A stretch of 64,000 nucleotides of DNA. Origin: JADCRZ01 sp965200945. Its GTDB lineage: Bacteria > Bacteroidota > Bacteroidia > Chitinophagales > Chitinophagaceae. Positions 27,085-34,945 of this stretch are shown here, in pieces. Both the position numbers and the translations under genes were made by a program. The notes under the pieces were generated by a model. The model worked only from the letters and a program-made list of their open reading frames with translations, was not told where the DNA came from and did not search any database. The stretch lies in the NCBI GenBank assembly GCA_965200945.1, contig OZ241749.1, forward strand, positions 2,232,001-2,296,000, in the 5' to 3' direction. Numbering within the stretch: the stretch's first letter is position 1; the number at the start of each line of letters is the position of its first letter.

Positions 27085-27921
27085 CTATTTTTTCAACCCC
27101 GCAATGAGCTTCTCGTTCAGCCTTACGTAATCATCATTTTTTGCGGCTTTGGAGAGTTCGATCGATTTCTGCGCGGTGGCTATGGCTGCCTGTTTGTCGC
27201 CGGCTTTCGCTTGGATCTTGGCCAGGAGATGGACAATGTAAAAGGCGTCCGGAGTGGTGCTCACAGCTTTCTCGGCCCATTGACGGGCCTTGCCCAGGTC
27301 TTTGCCGTTGTCAAAATAATAAGAGGCTGCGGCGTAGTAGGGTGGGTTGTCTTTGGTCATCGCATCATCGATCTGCGCCATGATCTTTGTATCTATTTCC
27401 GTTTTAACGGGAAGGGAAACGGATGTATTCTCCCAGCTCAGCTGCAGTTTACAGGTGGTGGCGCTCACATCCGTAAAATCCATGGTAAAGGTTTCAACCT
27501 TACCGGGAAGGAGGACCGGCTTGGCCGTTACACGCACCAGGTCGCTGTCTTTGTTGTATGCCGCCGGACTGGTAACATTGAGTTGCAGGGTGATGATGAA
27601 CGTCCAGCTGGCTTTGCCGGGGATGGTCAGAAGTCCGTATTTACCGGCTGGAATGGTTTTGCCGCCAATGATCACCTCGTCTCCGAATGTAAGGATGGTC
27701 GCGTTGTTGGCACCTGTTCTCCACACTTTTCCAAAGGGCACCAGGTCGCCCATGACCTTGCGGTTCTTCATGCCCGGCCGCGAATACGACAGCTCGATGC
27801 GCGACAGGCCAAAGTCCTGCCGCAACGACTGTGTCGGGCTCGGCGAAGGCGTTCTCAGCTGGGCCTGAGATGATAGCGTACAAAACAAAAAGGAGATTGC
27901 AAGGAGAAAAGTATTCTTCAT
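27085..27921 (-). CDS. DUF2911 protein with C-terminal TPR-like helices, secreted
   Basis: A 278-residue protein with a signal peptide (about 1-20, ending SSQAQ). Residues about 30-170 match DUF2911: IELSYSRPGMKNRKVMGDLV, PFGKVWRTGANNATILTF and GGKTIPAGKYGLLTIPG. Residues about 180-278 are helical with TPR-like spacing (ADKAVS.., AKAGDKQAAIATAQKSIEL). Function unknown; DUF2911 is a common Bacteroidota envelope domain. Convergent with truA. A TATATTTG -7 box lies 19 bases upstream (27940-27947, reverse strand). Confidence 0.88.
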   Translation of the reverse strand: MKNTFLLAISFLFCTLSSQAQLRTPSPSPTQSLRQDFGLSRIELSYSRPGMKNRKVMGDLVPFGKVWRTGANNATILTFGDEVIIGGKTIPAGKYGLLTIPGKASWTFIITLQLNVTSPAAYNKDSDLVRVTAKPVLLPGKVETFTMDFTDVSATTCKLQLSWENTSVSLPVKTEIDTKIMAQIDDAMTKDNPPYYAAASYYFDNGKDLGKARQWAEKAVSTTPDAFYIVHLLAKIQAKAGDKQAAIATAQKSIELSKAAKNDDYVRLNEKLIAGLKK

Positions 27922-27939
27922 ACAGGTTAATTAGGGTGC

Positions 27940-27947
27940 CAAATATA
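27940..27947 (-). promoter_or_regulatory. -7 promoter box of the DUF2911 gene
   Basis: TATATTTG on the reverse strand, an exact TAnnTTTG match, 18 bases before the ATG. No clear -33 TTG at the usual distance, so only half the promoter is supported. Confidence 0.5.
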
Positions 27948-28392
27948 GGAGAGTTTGCGGAGTGGAGATGTTTTTGTATGAACCGGTATGGGCCCGATTT
28001 CCTGATTCACCTGAGGGCGGAAGACTGCCTGCCGGGTCGCTGTGTTTTGTCCGAACCAGGAATAGCGACCAGAAGATGGAAGGATCGCTGATTTTCCAAC
28101 TTCTTCTATCAAGCAAACTGCTTCTTTCCCGAGCGTCGGCGTAACATGGGTGGGTAGATGATGCCGGTACACTCACAAACCAAGTTGCACCCCTGGCGGG
28201 GAAGTGGGTTGGCAATCGATCATCGCTTCTCTGGGCAATCAGTTCATGAGGCAAATTCTGGTTCAGACAAAAGACAGCGATTCCCCGCTTAGATCCCCGC
28301 TCAGGCGCAGCACCAGGTTGCGGGTGTAAGAGCGTGTTTGCGCCTGGCGAGGATGATTGCTATGGTTAAAACAAATCTTTTTTGCTCTTTTT
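27948..28392. other. Gap between DUF2911 gene and IS110 transposase, no gene recognised
   Basis: About 445 bases. Two overlapping reading frames of 80-110 codons exist on both strands but read like random translation (Ser/Arg/Pro-rich, no motif, no start context). Just upstream of the transposase stop lies an A/T-rich stretch (28365-28394). The right boundary of the IS element must fall somewhere here; no terminal inverted repeat is visible, as is normal for IS110. Confidence 0.5.
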
Positions 28393-29415
28393 TTAGCCTG
28401 CCTTTCTGTACTTATCCACATACGGTCTCCCATTTCTTATCACCGCTGCTGCCCGTAACAATATCTTACTGCTGATCGCATTGATCACACTGTTGTACTG
28501 CTTGCCTTCCCCTATCTTTCTATCGTGATATTCCCTGTACTCTTTGTTGCTCACAGACGCTGATCTGGCTCCCATGAACAGCATCCCCTTGAGCTCCTTG
28601 TTGGCCATCTTGTGAACCTTGTTGCGGCTCTTCACGCTCTTGCCGCTGCTCTGCTCGAACGGCGCCACTCCCGCATAGCTCGCCAGCTGCTTACCTGTTC
28701 TGCCGGCAGCAAAGTTCACCGTGCAGCACAGCAGGTACACCGCTATCACCTTGCCTATGCCTGGCACTGTGAGCAACAGTTTGTAATTGCTGTTCACTGC
28801 TTCATTGCCCGACACGATCTCCATGATTCGTTTCTCCACTATCTCCAACGACGCTTCCAGACCTTGCAGCGCCGCCTTGTGTGCCTGCTCCATGATGGCT
28901 TCCATTTCTACATCCTGTTGCCTTTTGAGTTCTGCCAGATACACCTTCGTGGAGGTGATCTGCCTGTCCAGCCGCTTCCTTGCATGTGCCAGGTCTTTAA
29001 GCCGCAACAGCTCCTGGTTCAGCACTGGGGAGGCTTTCAGTTCATCGGCATGGCGAAAGGCATACATACACAACCGCTCCGAGTCGATGCGGTCGTTCTT
29101 GGATCTGACGATGCCAAAGCTCCATTTGATGTGGGCGGCGTTGCCGATGTGCAGGGCCAGCTGCCTGTCGGAGCAGTACTGCCAGATCAGCCGGTGGTAG
29201 ACGCCTGTGTTCTCGATGACCACCAGGGTGTTGTCATTGAAAGGAACCTTAAGGGCCCTGAGCCACTTATGAAAGGCTTTGATACCGGTAGGATCGTTTG
29301 AGAACCTGTCGGCAAGGACAGGTTCTTTGATGTGGTTGGTGACGTGCATGAGAGCCACGTCGAACCATTCTTTACTCACATCGATGCCCAGGAAAGAGCG
29401 GGTGTTTTTTTGCAT
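28393..29415 (-). mobile_element. IS110-family transposase (DEDD recombinase)
   Basis: A complete 340-residue protein. Seen: the N-terminal RuvC-like DEDD domain with Asp12 (LGIDVSKEWFDVA), Glu68 (VVIENTGVYH), Asp108 and Asp111 (KNDRIDSERLCMYA), a coiled-coil middle (about 130-205), and the C-terminal Tnp_20 domain with LTVPGIGKVIAVYLL (about 215-229) and the Ser-containing PFEQSSGKS (about 252-260), where the IS110 catalytic serine is expected. The frame is intact, so the element may be active. IS110 elements lack terminal inverted repeats and are guided by a bridge RNA encoded in a non-coding end. Confidence 0.94.
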
Positions 29416-29518
29416 ACATTCGTTTTTGAAAGTAAAGTTTCAGACCAACCATTTTGCCCCATCGTCCGAGTCCTTGATAATGGGTCTTAAGCCCTAATTG
29501 CTATATGGACACCAAGGG

Positions 29519-29595
29519 AAAAAACCGGCAGGGGATTGTATCATCCTATAGGCATGAAAACCTTGACAAAAGATAAATGCGTCCCTGCCGGGGTT
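29519..29595 (-). ncRNA. Structured segment upstream of the IS110 transposase (bridge-RNA or terminator candidate)
   Basis: On the reverse strand, CCGGCAGGG pairs with CCCTGCCGG (29583-29591 with 29525-29533), a 9-bp stem closing a 49-base loop, followed by T6 (29524-29519). Inside the loop TCATgCC-TATA-GGATGA (29541-29557) folds as a second stem. It lies about 100 bases upstream of the transposase start, where IS110-group elements encode bridge RNA. It could instead be a terminator that blocks read-in, or part of the RNA only. Loop-target complementarity was not tested. Confidence 0.4.
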
Positions 29596-29599
29596 GGTT

Positions 29600-29710
29600 T
29601 TATCCACACAAAAATGTGAATAGTAAAAGAAAAAAGTAGCAAAAAAGAAAAGGGTAGTAATAATAGTACTTGTATTAATATAAAATCTAATACAAACCTA
29701 AAGGACAAAA
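29600..29710. other. DnaA-box pair beside a strongly A+T-rich tract
   Basis: TTATCCACA (29600-29608) is a perfect DnaA-box consensus; six bases on, TGTGAATAG (29615-29623) is an inverted box with one mismatch. About 90 bases of very low G+C follow (29610-29710), including TAGTAATAATAGTAC (29655-29669), a run of T-A-R trinucleotides. This resembles an unwinding region, but the trinucleotides are on the wrong side for the best-known arrangement and only two boxes exist. Confidence 0.3.
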
Positions 29711-30130
29711 ATTTTGGAGGTGCTGGTGACAAGGGGTTGTGGGTGCAAGGGCTGCAAAGTCGCTGTAGGTGCGGCTTTAACCCACCCCTACAACCTTAGC
29801 TCCCGGGAGGGGATTTGAGAGCGAGCAGCCGCGCAGCACCGCGGCAGCCTTCTTCCCTTCTTCTTTCTTCTCTCGTCTCTCTCCCCCGGCCTTTGAAATG
29901 GGGCGTGAAGAAATTTACGGAATGGAGCGAGACCAAATGGCCTGCCGCAGGCGGCTCAAGACCGCGAATCTTGTCAGAGGCATTAGATTTGGTGCAACGG
30001 ACACGTCCGGCTTTATTCTACAGTCCCTCCATGCAATGGCCCAAACTCCTACTACCGCCGAATTCAACCATGTCCGTTGCCCGCGCAATAGAGTAAATTT
30101 TAGCCCCATTTCAACAGCCAAGCTTTTTTT
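29711..30130. other. Structured non-coding stretch between the A+T-rich tract and xerD
   Basis: No gene. GGTTGT...ACAACC (about 29735-29793) forms a long imperfect hairpin; inside it AAAGTCGC (29757-29764) pairs with GCGGCTTT (29771-29778). CTCCCGGGAG (29800-29809) is palindromic. A 60-90-codon frame exists on each strand across about 29815-30169, but without start context or recognisable domain. The stretch may be a copy of a dispersed non-coding repeat; a genome self-comparison would tell. Confidence 0.4.
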
Positions 30131-30158
30131 GCTTCTTTTTTGGGCACAAAAAAGAAGC
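30131..30158. terminator. Perfect 12-bp hairpin downstream of xerD
   Basis: GCTTCTTTTTTG (30131-30142) pairs with CAAAAAAGAAGC (30147-30158) around a GGCA loop. It lies 31 bases beyond the xerD stop. There is no T-run after it on the reverse strand, so it may act as an mRNA 3' stabiliser rather than a strict terminator. Confidence 0.5.
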
Positions 30159-30188
30159 CCACCGCACATAAAAGATTCAAAAAGAAGG

Positions 30189-31085
30189 TTAGTGAAACGC
30201 CGGATGGAATTGCATCAGCGTATCACGCAGATACTCTCTGTTGAGGTGCGTATAGATCTCGGTGGTGGTGATGCTTTCGTGGCCCAGCATTTCCTGGACG
30301 GCGCGGAGGTCGGCACCGCCTTCTACCAGGTGGGTGGCGAAGGAGTGGCGGAAGGTGTGCGGGGAAATGTTCTTGGTGATGCCGGCTTTTTTGACGAGGT
30401 CTTTCAGCAGCAGGAAGATCATCACGCGCGACAGCTTGCTGCCGCGGCGGTTCAGGAAGACAAAATCTTCCTGTCCGGGTTTGATGCTGATGTGGGTTCT
30501 GACATTGTTCTTGTAAAGCAGGATGTGCTTGACGGCCACACTGCCGATGGGGATCAGCCGCTCCTTGTCGCCTTTGCCTGTGACACGCACAAAGCCGAGG
30601 TCGGGATACAGGCCCGACAGCCGCAGGTTGATCAGCTCGCTCACCCGCAGGCCGCAGCTGTACATGGTTTCGAGGATGGCTTTGTTGCGCTCGCCCTCCG
30701 GCGTGCTCATGTCTATCTGCTGCAGGATAAGTTCGATCTCGGCAAAAGCCAGCACATCCGGCAGCACCCGTTTCAGTTTCGGCGCTTCCAGCAAGGTGGT
30801 AGGGTCGGTCTTCGATATATTTTCCAGCTGGCAGTACTTGTAAAAACTGCGCAGTCCGGAGATGATGCGCGCCTGTGAAGTGGCCGTCATGCCCAGCTCT
30901 GCGATCCATTGTACAAACCCCTGCAGGTCTTTCAGCATGATGTCTGCAGGTGGTTTAGGCTCCCCGGCGGCCAGGAACTGCGTGAACTTTTCCAGGTCTC
31001 TCAGATAAGCTTCCACTGAATGGTCAGCCAGCGAACGCTCCAGCTGCAGATAGGCCTTAAATCCCTTCTTGTACGATTCCCACAT
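30189..31085 (-). CDS. xerD: Tyrosine recombinase XerD/XerC-type
   Basis: A 298-residue site-specific recombinase resolving chromosome dimers at dif. Seen: an N-terminal SAM-like core-binding domain (about 1-90) and a catalytic domain with Arg147 (YSCGLRVSEL), Lys171 (TGKGDKERLIP), His243/Arg246 (SPHTFRHSFATHL), His269 (MLGHESITTT) and the nucleophile Tyr278 (EIYTHLN). All six catalytic positions are present and the length is the standard 298, so this is a housekeeping Xer protein rather than a phage integrase, although an IS110 element sits 800 bases away. XerC and XerD cannot be told apart with certainty from sequence alone. Confidence 0.92.
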   Translation of the reverse strand: MWESYKKGFKAYLQLERSLADHSVEAYLRDLEKFTQFLAAGEPKPPADIMLKDLQGFVQWIAELGMTATSQARIISGLRSFYKYCQLENISKTDPTTLLEAPKLKRVLPDVLAFAEIELILQQIDMSTPEGERNKAILETMYSCGLRVSELINLRLSGLYPDLGFVRVTGKGDKERLIPIGSVAVKHILLYKNNVRTHISIKPGQEDFVFLNRRGSKLSRVMIFLLLKDLVKKAGITKNISPHTFRHSFATHLVEGGADLRAVQEMLGHESITTTEIYTHLNREYLRDTLMQFHPAFH

Positions 31086-31171
31086 CTTGTGTCCGGATTA
31101 GAAATTTCGGATGGTATATACTGGATTAATAGTATTTTCGGCATCAATATACGTTTTGTTCAAGCTTCCCT

Positions 31172-31675
31172 ATGAAAGTAAATCTTCGTCTGTTCAGGAA
31201 AAATGTGGTGTTGTACAAAAAACTCCTCAGAAGATTTCTTACCCGGCTCGAAAAAAACCCTCCGAGAGGGCTCGACAAGATGGCCGAACTCGTGAGCCGC
31301 GATGTATGGGCCGAGGTCGACTGTCTTACCTGCGCCAACTGCTGCAAAACGATGTCGCCCACCTTTACAGTTAAAGACGTAAAACGGATCTCGGCCCACC
31401 TGGGCATGCATCCCATCGATTTCCGGGAAAAATACCTCTACCTCGAAAAGAAAGACGGCGATTGGATGAACACCAAGCAACCCTGCCAGTTTCTGGACCT
31501 TACAACCAACATGTGCTCGATCTATGAAGTGCGGCCTGCCGACTGCGCCGGCTTCCCTCATCTTACCAAGAAGAAAATGGTCGATTATATCCACATTCAC
31601 AAACAGAATGTGCAGTATTGCCCGGCCACTTTCAAGATGGTGGAAAAGATGAAAGCACTGGTGGAAGGAATTTGA
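31172..31675 (+). CDS. YkgJ-family cysteine-cluster protein
   Basis: A 167-residue cytosolic protein. After a basic N-terminal helix (about 1-40) comes CLTCANCCKTMSPTF (Cys51, 54, 57, 58), then Cys105, Cys115 and Cys125 in CQFLDL.., MCSIYEVRPADCAGFP, and a final YCPATF. This is the Fe-S/zinc-binding CxxCxxCC cluster family (UPF0153/YkgJ) found in uncharacterised oxidoreductase-like proteins. Function unknown. Divergent from xerD and 30 bases upstream of a pectate-lyase gene. Confidence 0.85.
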   Translation: MKVNLRLFRKNVVLYKKLLRRFLTRLEKNPPRGLDKMAELVSRDVWAEVDCLTCANCCKTMSPTFTVKDVKRISAHLGMHPIDFREKYLYLEKKDGDWMNTKQPCQFLDLTTNMCSIYEVRPADCAGFPHLTKKKMVDYIHIHKQNVQYCPATFKMVEKMKALVEGI

Positions 31676-31705
31676 ATTCATCAAATCTTTCATTCAATCA
31701 AGTGT

Positions 31706-32764
31706 ATGCCTGTTGCACACTTTCCATGTAATCATTTCTTCCGCACAGCAACCGCCGCCATCATACTGCCGGCGCTCCTTTGCCTGATCCAACCGCTGCA
31801 TGCGCAGGACAGCGTAGCCGATCACATGCTCGTGTACCAGCGGAGCTCCGGGGGCTGGCCTAAGCACCTGGGCAATAACAACGTCGACTATTCGAAACCC
31901 ATCGCCCCTGCCGATCTGAAAATGATCCGGGAGGATACGGCGCACAACGGCGCCACCATCGATAACAACGCCACCACAAAAGAGATCCGCTACCTGCTGC
32001 AGTCGTACAAAGAGAACCGCAACAAGCAATACCTGGCAGCCGCGGAACACGGTATCCGCTTCCTGCTTACGGCGCAATACCGCAACGGCGGATGGCCGCA
32101 ATATTATCCCGATTCCAGCCTGTACCGCAGCGAGATCACCTACAACGACAACGCCATGGTGAACGTGCTGAACCTGCTCGATGACCTGGCGCACCATACA
32201 AACGGACTGGAAGAAGTAAACCAGGTGCTGGTGCGGCCAGCTCAGAAAGCCGTGGAGAACGGCATCGGCTGCATCCTCAAAACACAGCTGGTGGTGAACG
32301 GCAAACTGACCGCCTGGTGTGCGCAGTACGACAAAACGACTCTGCTGCCCGATACCGCCCGTGCCTACGAACTACCCTCGCTCAGCGGCAACGAAAGCGT
32401 CGGCATCGTACGATTTCTTATGCGCACCGAGCATCCGTCGCCTGCCATCAGCAATTCGGTCAACAGCGCCGTGGCCTGGTTCGAAAAGGTGCGGATCCCC
32501 GGTTACAAATATGTCGACATCGTCGATGCTTCCCTGCCTGATGGCAAAGACCGGGTCATTCAGCCGGACCCATCGTCTGTGATCTGGGCGCGCTTCTACG
32601 AGATCAGCACCAACGAACCTTTTTTCTGCGGCCGCGACGGAATAAAAAAGAAACATGTGGCGGAAGTGGCCTACGAGCGCCGTACCAATTACGGCTGGTA
32701 CGGAACCTGGCCCAAACAGCTGCTGGAAAAAGATTACCCGGCCTGGAAAAAAGCAAATCCATAA
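31706..32764 (+). CDS. Pectate lyase, polysaccharide lyase family 10 (PelA-like)
   Basis: A 352-residue secreted enzyme cleaving polygalacturonate by beta-elimination. Signal peptide about 1-33 ending QPLHAQ; no lipobox. Seen: RSSGGWPKHLGNNNVDYS, DNNATTKEIRYLLQSYK, FLLTAQYRNGGWPQYYP with YRSEITYNDNAMVNVLN, and the C-terminal RRTNYGWYGTWPKQLLEKDY, all PL10 hallmarks. It stands alone, without a SusC/SusD pair or carbohydrate sensor nearby, but leads into the acid-sugar operon that follows (79 bases). Whether it shares that operon is uncertain because a promoter box lies between. Confidence 0.92.
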   Translation: MPVAHFPCNHFFRTATAAIILPALLCLIQPLHAQDSVADHMLVYQRSSGGWPKHLGNNNVDYSKPIAPADLKMIREDTAHNGATIDNNATTKEIRYLLQSYKENRNKQYLAAAEHGIRFLLTAQYRNGGWPQYYPDSSLYRSEITYNDNAMVNVLNLLDDLAHHTNGLEEVNQVLVRPAQKAVENGIGCILKTQLVVNGKLTAWCAQYDKTTLLPDTARAYELPSLSGNESVGIVRFLMRTEHPSPAISNSVNSAVAWFEKVRIPGYKYVDIVDASLPDGKDRVIQPDPSSVIWARFYEISTNEPFFCGRDGIKKKHVAEVAYERRTNYGWYGTWPKQLLEKDYPAWKKANP

Positions 32765-32809
32765 CCGCAACAGGATAAGATCAGCAAAGCTTCCAGGTAT
32801 GCCATAAAG

Positions 32810-32817
32810 TATATTTG
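32810..32817 (+). promoter_or_regulatory. -7 promoter box of the acid-sugar operon
   Basis: TATATTTG is an exact TAnnTTTG match, 26 bases before the Fe-alcohol dehydrogenase ATG. No TTG at the usual -33 distance (only TTCC), so the promoter is half-supported. Confidence 0.45.
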
Positions 32818-32843
32818 AACACCGTTCATTCAGAACAAAACCC

Positions 32844-33998
32844 ATGAACACCGCTTCCGCCCTTTCCATATTTTTCCCCGGCAAACTGGTCTTCGGCGCG
32901 GGCTCACTGTCATCTCTACCCGAAGAGATCTTTGCCCTGAACACCAGCTCCGTTCTCCTGGTAACAGTTACCCCCCTGCTTGCCCGCCTTGAAGGACTGG
33001 TAACCGGCTTAAAGCAGGCAGGCATTGCCGTTACCATCGACACCGGCATCGTACAGGAACCCACTTTTGCGGATGTTGAGAACCTGCTGCAAAAAGCTGC
33101 AAAGGCATCCCCCGACCTGATACTTGGCATCGGCGGCGGCAGCGTGCTTGATGCGGCCAAGCTGATTGCAGCGCTGCTCGGCCATACCCAGCGGCTGCGC
33201 GACATCACCGGCATCGGCCTGCTGACGGCCCGCCCCAAGAAACTGATCTGCATGCCCGCCACCTCGGGCACTGGCAGCGAAGTATCGCCCAACGCCATCT
33301 TGCTCGACGAAAAAGACAACCAGAAAAAAGGCATCATCAGTCCCTTCCTTGTACCCGACATCGTGTATGTGGACCCGTTACTTACCATCTCGGTTCCGCC
33401 GGCTGTAACCGCCGCCACCGGACTCGATGCGCTTACACACTGCCTGGAAGCCTATACCAACAAGTTTGCGCTGCCGTTCATCGATATGTTCGCGCTGGAA
33501 GGCATCCGGCTCATTGCCGCCTCCCTGGTGCAGGCGGTGAAAAACGGCCGCGATGAAGAAGCCCGAACACAGGTGGCAATGGGCAGCCTGCTTGGCGGCT
33601 TCTGCCTCGGACCGGTGAATACCGCCGGCGTACATGCGCTTTCTTACCCGCTGGGCAGCACCTATCACCTGGCCCATGGCCTGTCGAACGCGCTGCTGCT
33701 GCCCTACGTAATGGAATTCAATATTCCGGCGGCCCCGCAACGGTATGCCGCAGTTGCCGTAGCTTTGGGATGCAGCCCGGGCGCCACCGACCTGGAAACG
33801 GCCATGCGCGGAGTAGAAAAGATCCGGTCGCTTATCCATGAATGTGAAATACCGGCCGGACTCGGAGCCGCAGGCATCAGCAGGAACGTGATCCCGGACA
33901 TGGCCGCGTCGGCTATCCTGATCACCCGCCTCCTGAAAAACAATCCGAGGCCCATCACCGTAGAAGATGCCATCGGCATTTACACTGCAGCTTATTAA
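32844..33998 (+). CDS. Iron-containing alcohol dehydrogenase
   Basis: A 384-residue Fe-ADH family oxidoreductase (NAD(P)H, Fe2+). Seen: the nucleotide-binding GIGGGSVLDAAK (about residues 96-107), CMPATSGTGSEVSP (about 137-150), and the metal-binding histidines in LDALTHCLEAYT (His about 200) and YHLAHGLSNALLLP (about 273-286). The reaction here is unknown; in context it probably reduces or oxidises a short-chain aldehyde/alcohol made from an acid sugar. First gene of a five-gene run with 5, -8, 38 and 8 bases between genes. Confidence 0.92.
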   Translation: MNTASALSIFFPGKLVFGAGSLSSLPEEIFALNTSSVLLVTVTPLLARLEGLVTGLKQAGIAVTIDTGIVQEPTFADVENLLQKAAKASPDLILGIGGGSVLDAAKLIAALLGHTQRLRDITGIGLLTARPKKLICMPATSGTGSEVSPNAILLDEKDNQKKGIISPFLVPDIVYVDPLLTISVPPAVTAATGLDALTHCLEAYTNKFALPFIDMFALEGIRLIAASLVQAVKNGRDEEARTQVAMGSLLGGFCLGPVNTAGVHALSYPLGSTYHLAHGLSNALLLPYVMEFNIPAAPQRYAAVAVALGCSPGATDLETAMRGVEKIRSLIHECEIPAGLGAAGISRNVIPDMAASAILITRLLKNNPRPITVEDAIGIYTAAY

Positions 33999-34003
33999 CA
34001 GAT

Positions 34004-34945
34004 ATGAAAAAAGAAAAACAATACAGGGGCGTGGTGATACCGGCAGTAACGCCGCTCACGGCAGACTACCAGCTCGACCGCGCCGCCGTGGAAACACTGT
34101 ACCAGTACTTCCGCGAAAACAACACCATGATGTTTGTGATGGGCACCACGGGCGAAAGCTCTTCCATACCGCCCTCCATCAAACGAGAATATGTAAAACA
34201 GGCCGTCAGCCTGAAGCAGCCCGGCGAGCTGCTCTATGCAGGCATCGCATCCAACTGCCTCGAGGAATCGGTGAACTACGCCAAAGAGTTTTTTGATATG
34301 GGAGCCGACGTAGCCGTTGCCCATCTTCCCTCCTATTTCACCCTTTCCGACGACCAGATCAGGAAATACTACGAGCTGCTGGCCGACCAGGTGCCCGGCC
34401 CGCTCATGATCTACAATATTCCCTCCACCACGCATCTGTCGATACCGGTATCGGTGATCGACGAGCTGAGCCACCACGAAAACATCGTAGGCATCAAAGA
34501 TTCCGAGCGCAATGAAGAGCGGCTGGAGCAGTCGCTGAAACTGTGGGCAGACCGGGAAGATTTCAGTCATCTGCTTGGATGGGCTGCCAAAGCATCGTAT
34601 GCGCTGCTCAACGGCAGTGACGGCCTGGTGCCCAGCACCGGAAACATCATTCCGGGTGTGTATGCCGACATTTACCGCTTTGCAAAAGCAGGTGATGCGG
34701 AAAATCTGGCCCGCGTACAAAAGCATTCCGAACAGGTAGGCAATCTTTACCAGGGCGGGCGCCTGCTGGGAGAATCGCTCTGGGCGCTCAAGGTGCTGAT
34801 GCATGAAGCCGGGCTCTGTCAGCCGGTGGTGATGCCTCCGCTCACTTCGCTCCCGCAGGATACTGCCACCACCTTACGGCAAGGCTTACACGAACTGGTC
34901 AGCAAAGAAGGCGTTTCACTCAATACCCCCCTCATCCATGCATAA
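34004..34945 (+). CDS. DHDPS/NAL-family Schiff-base aldolase
   Basis: A 313-residue class I aldolase of the dihydrodipicolinate synthase superfamily. Seen: the Schiff-base lysine Lys165 in IVGIKDSERN, Tyr137 in LMIYNIPSTT and GTTGESSS (about 48-55). These members split or make 2-keto acids, usually with pyruvate as one partner. The lysine-pathway dapA would not be expected here; the neighbours point to acid-sugar catabolism, perhaps cleaving a 2-keto-3-deoxy intermediate. It overlaps the next gene by 8 bases. Confidence 0.86.
   Translation: MKKEKQYRGVVIPAVTPLTADYQLDRAAVETLYQYFRENNTMMFVMGTTGESSSIPPSIKREYVKQAVSLKQPGELLYAGIASNCLEESVNYAKEFFDMGADVAVAHLPSYFTLSDDQIRKYYELLADQVPGPLMIYNIPSTTHLSIPVSVIDELSHHENIVGIKDSERNEERLEQSLKLWADREDFSHLLGWAAKASYALLNGSDGLVPSTGNIIPGVYADIYRFAKAGDAENLARVQKHSEQVGNLYQGGRLLGESLWALKVLMHEAGLCQPVVMPPLTSLPQDTATTLRQGLHELVSKEGVSLNTPLIHA

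Noticed and set aside
27931..28254. 107-codon reverse frame before the IS110 element
   Set aside because: Ser/Arg/Pro-rich random translation without start context, competing frame on the other strand; treated as intergenic.
29711..30130. Phage or integron attachment site near xerD
   Set aside because: No integrase, cassette array or duplicated att core is visible; XerD has the housekeeping length and motifs.
29898..30878. 326-codon forward frame overlapping xerD
   Set aside because: Mostly antisense to xerD catalytic residues; the part outside xerD has no motif and lies in the structured non-coding stretch.
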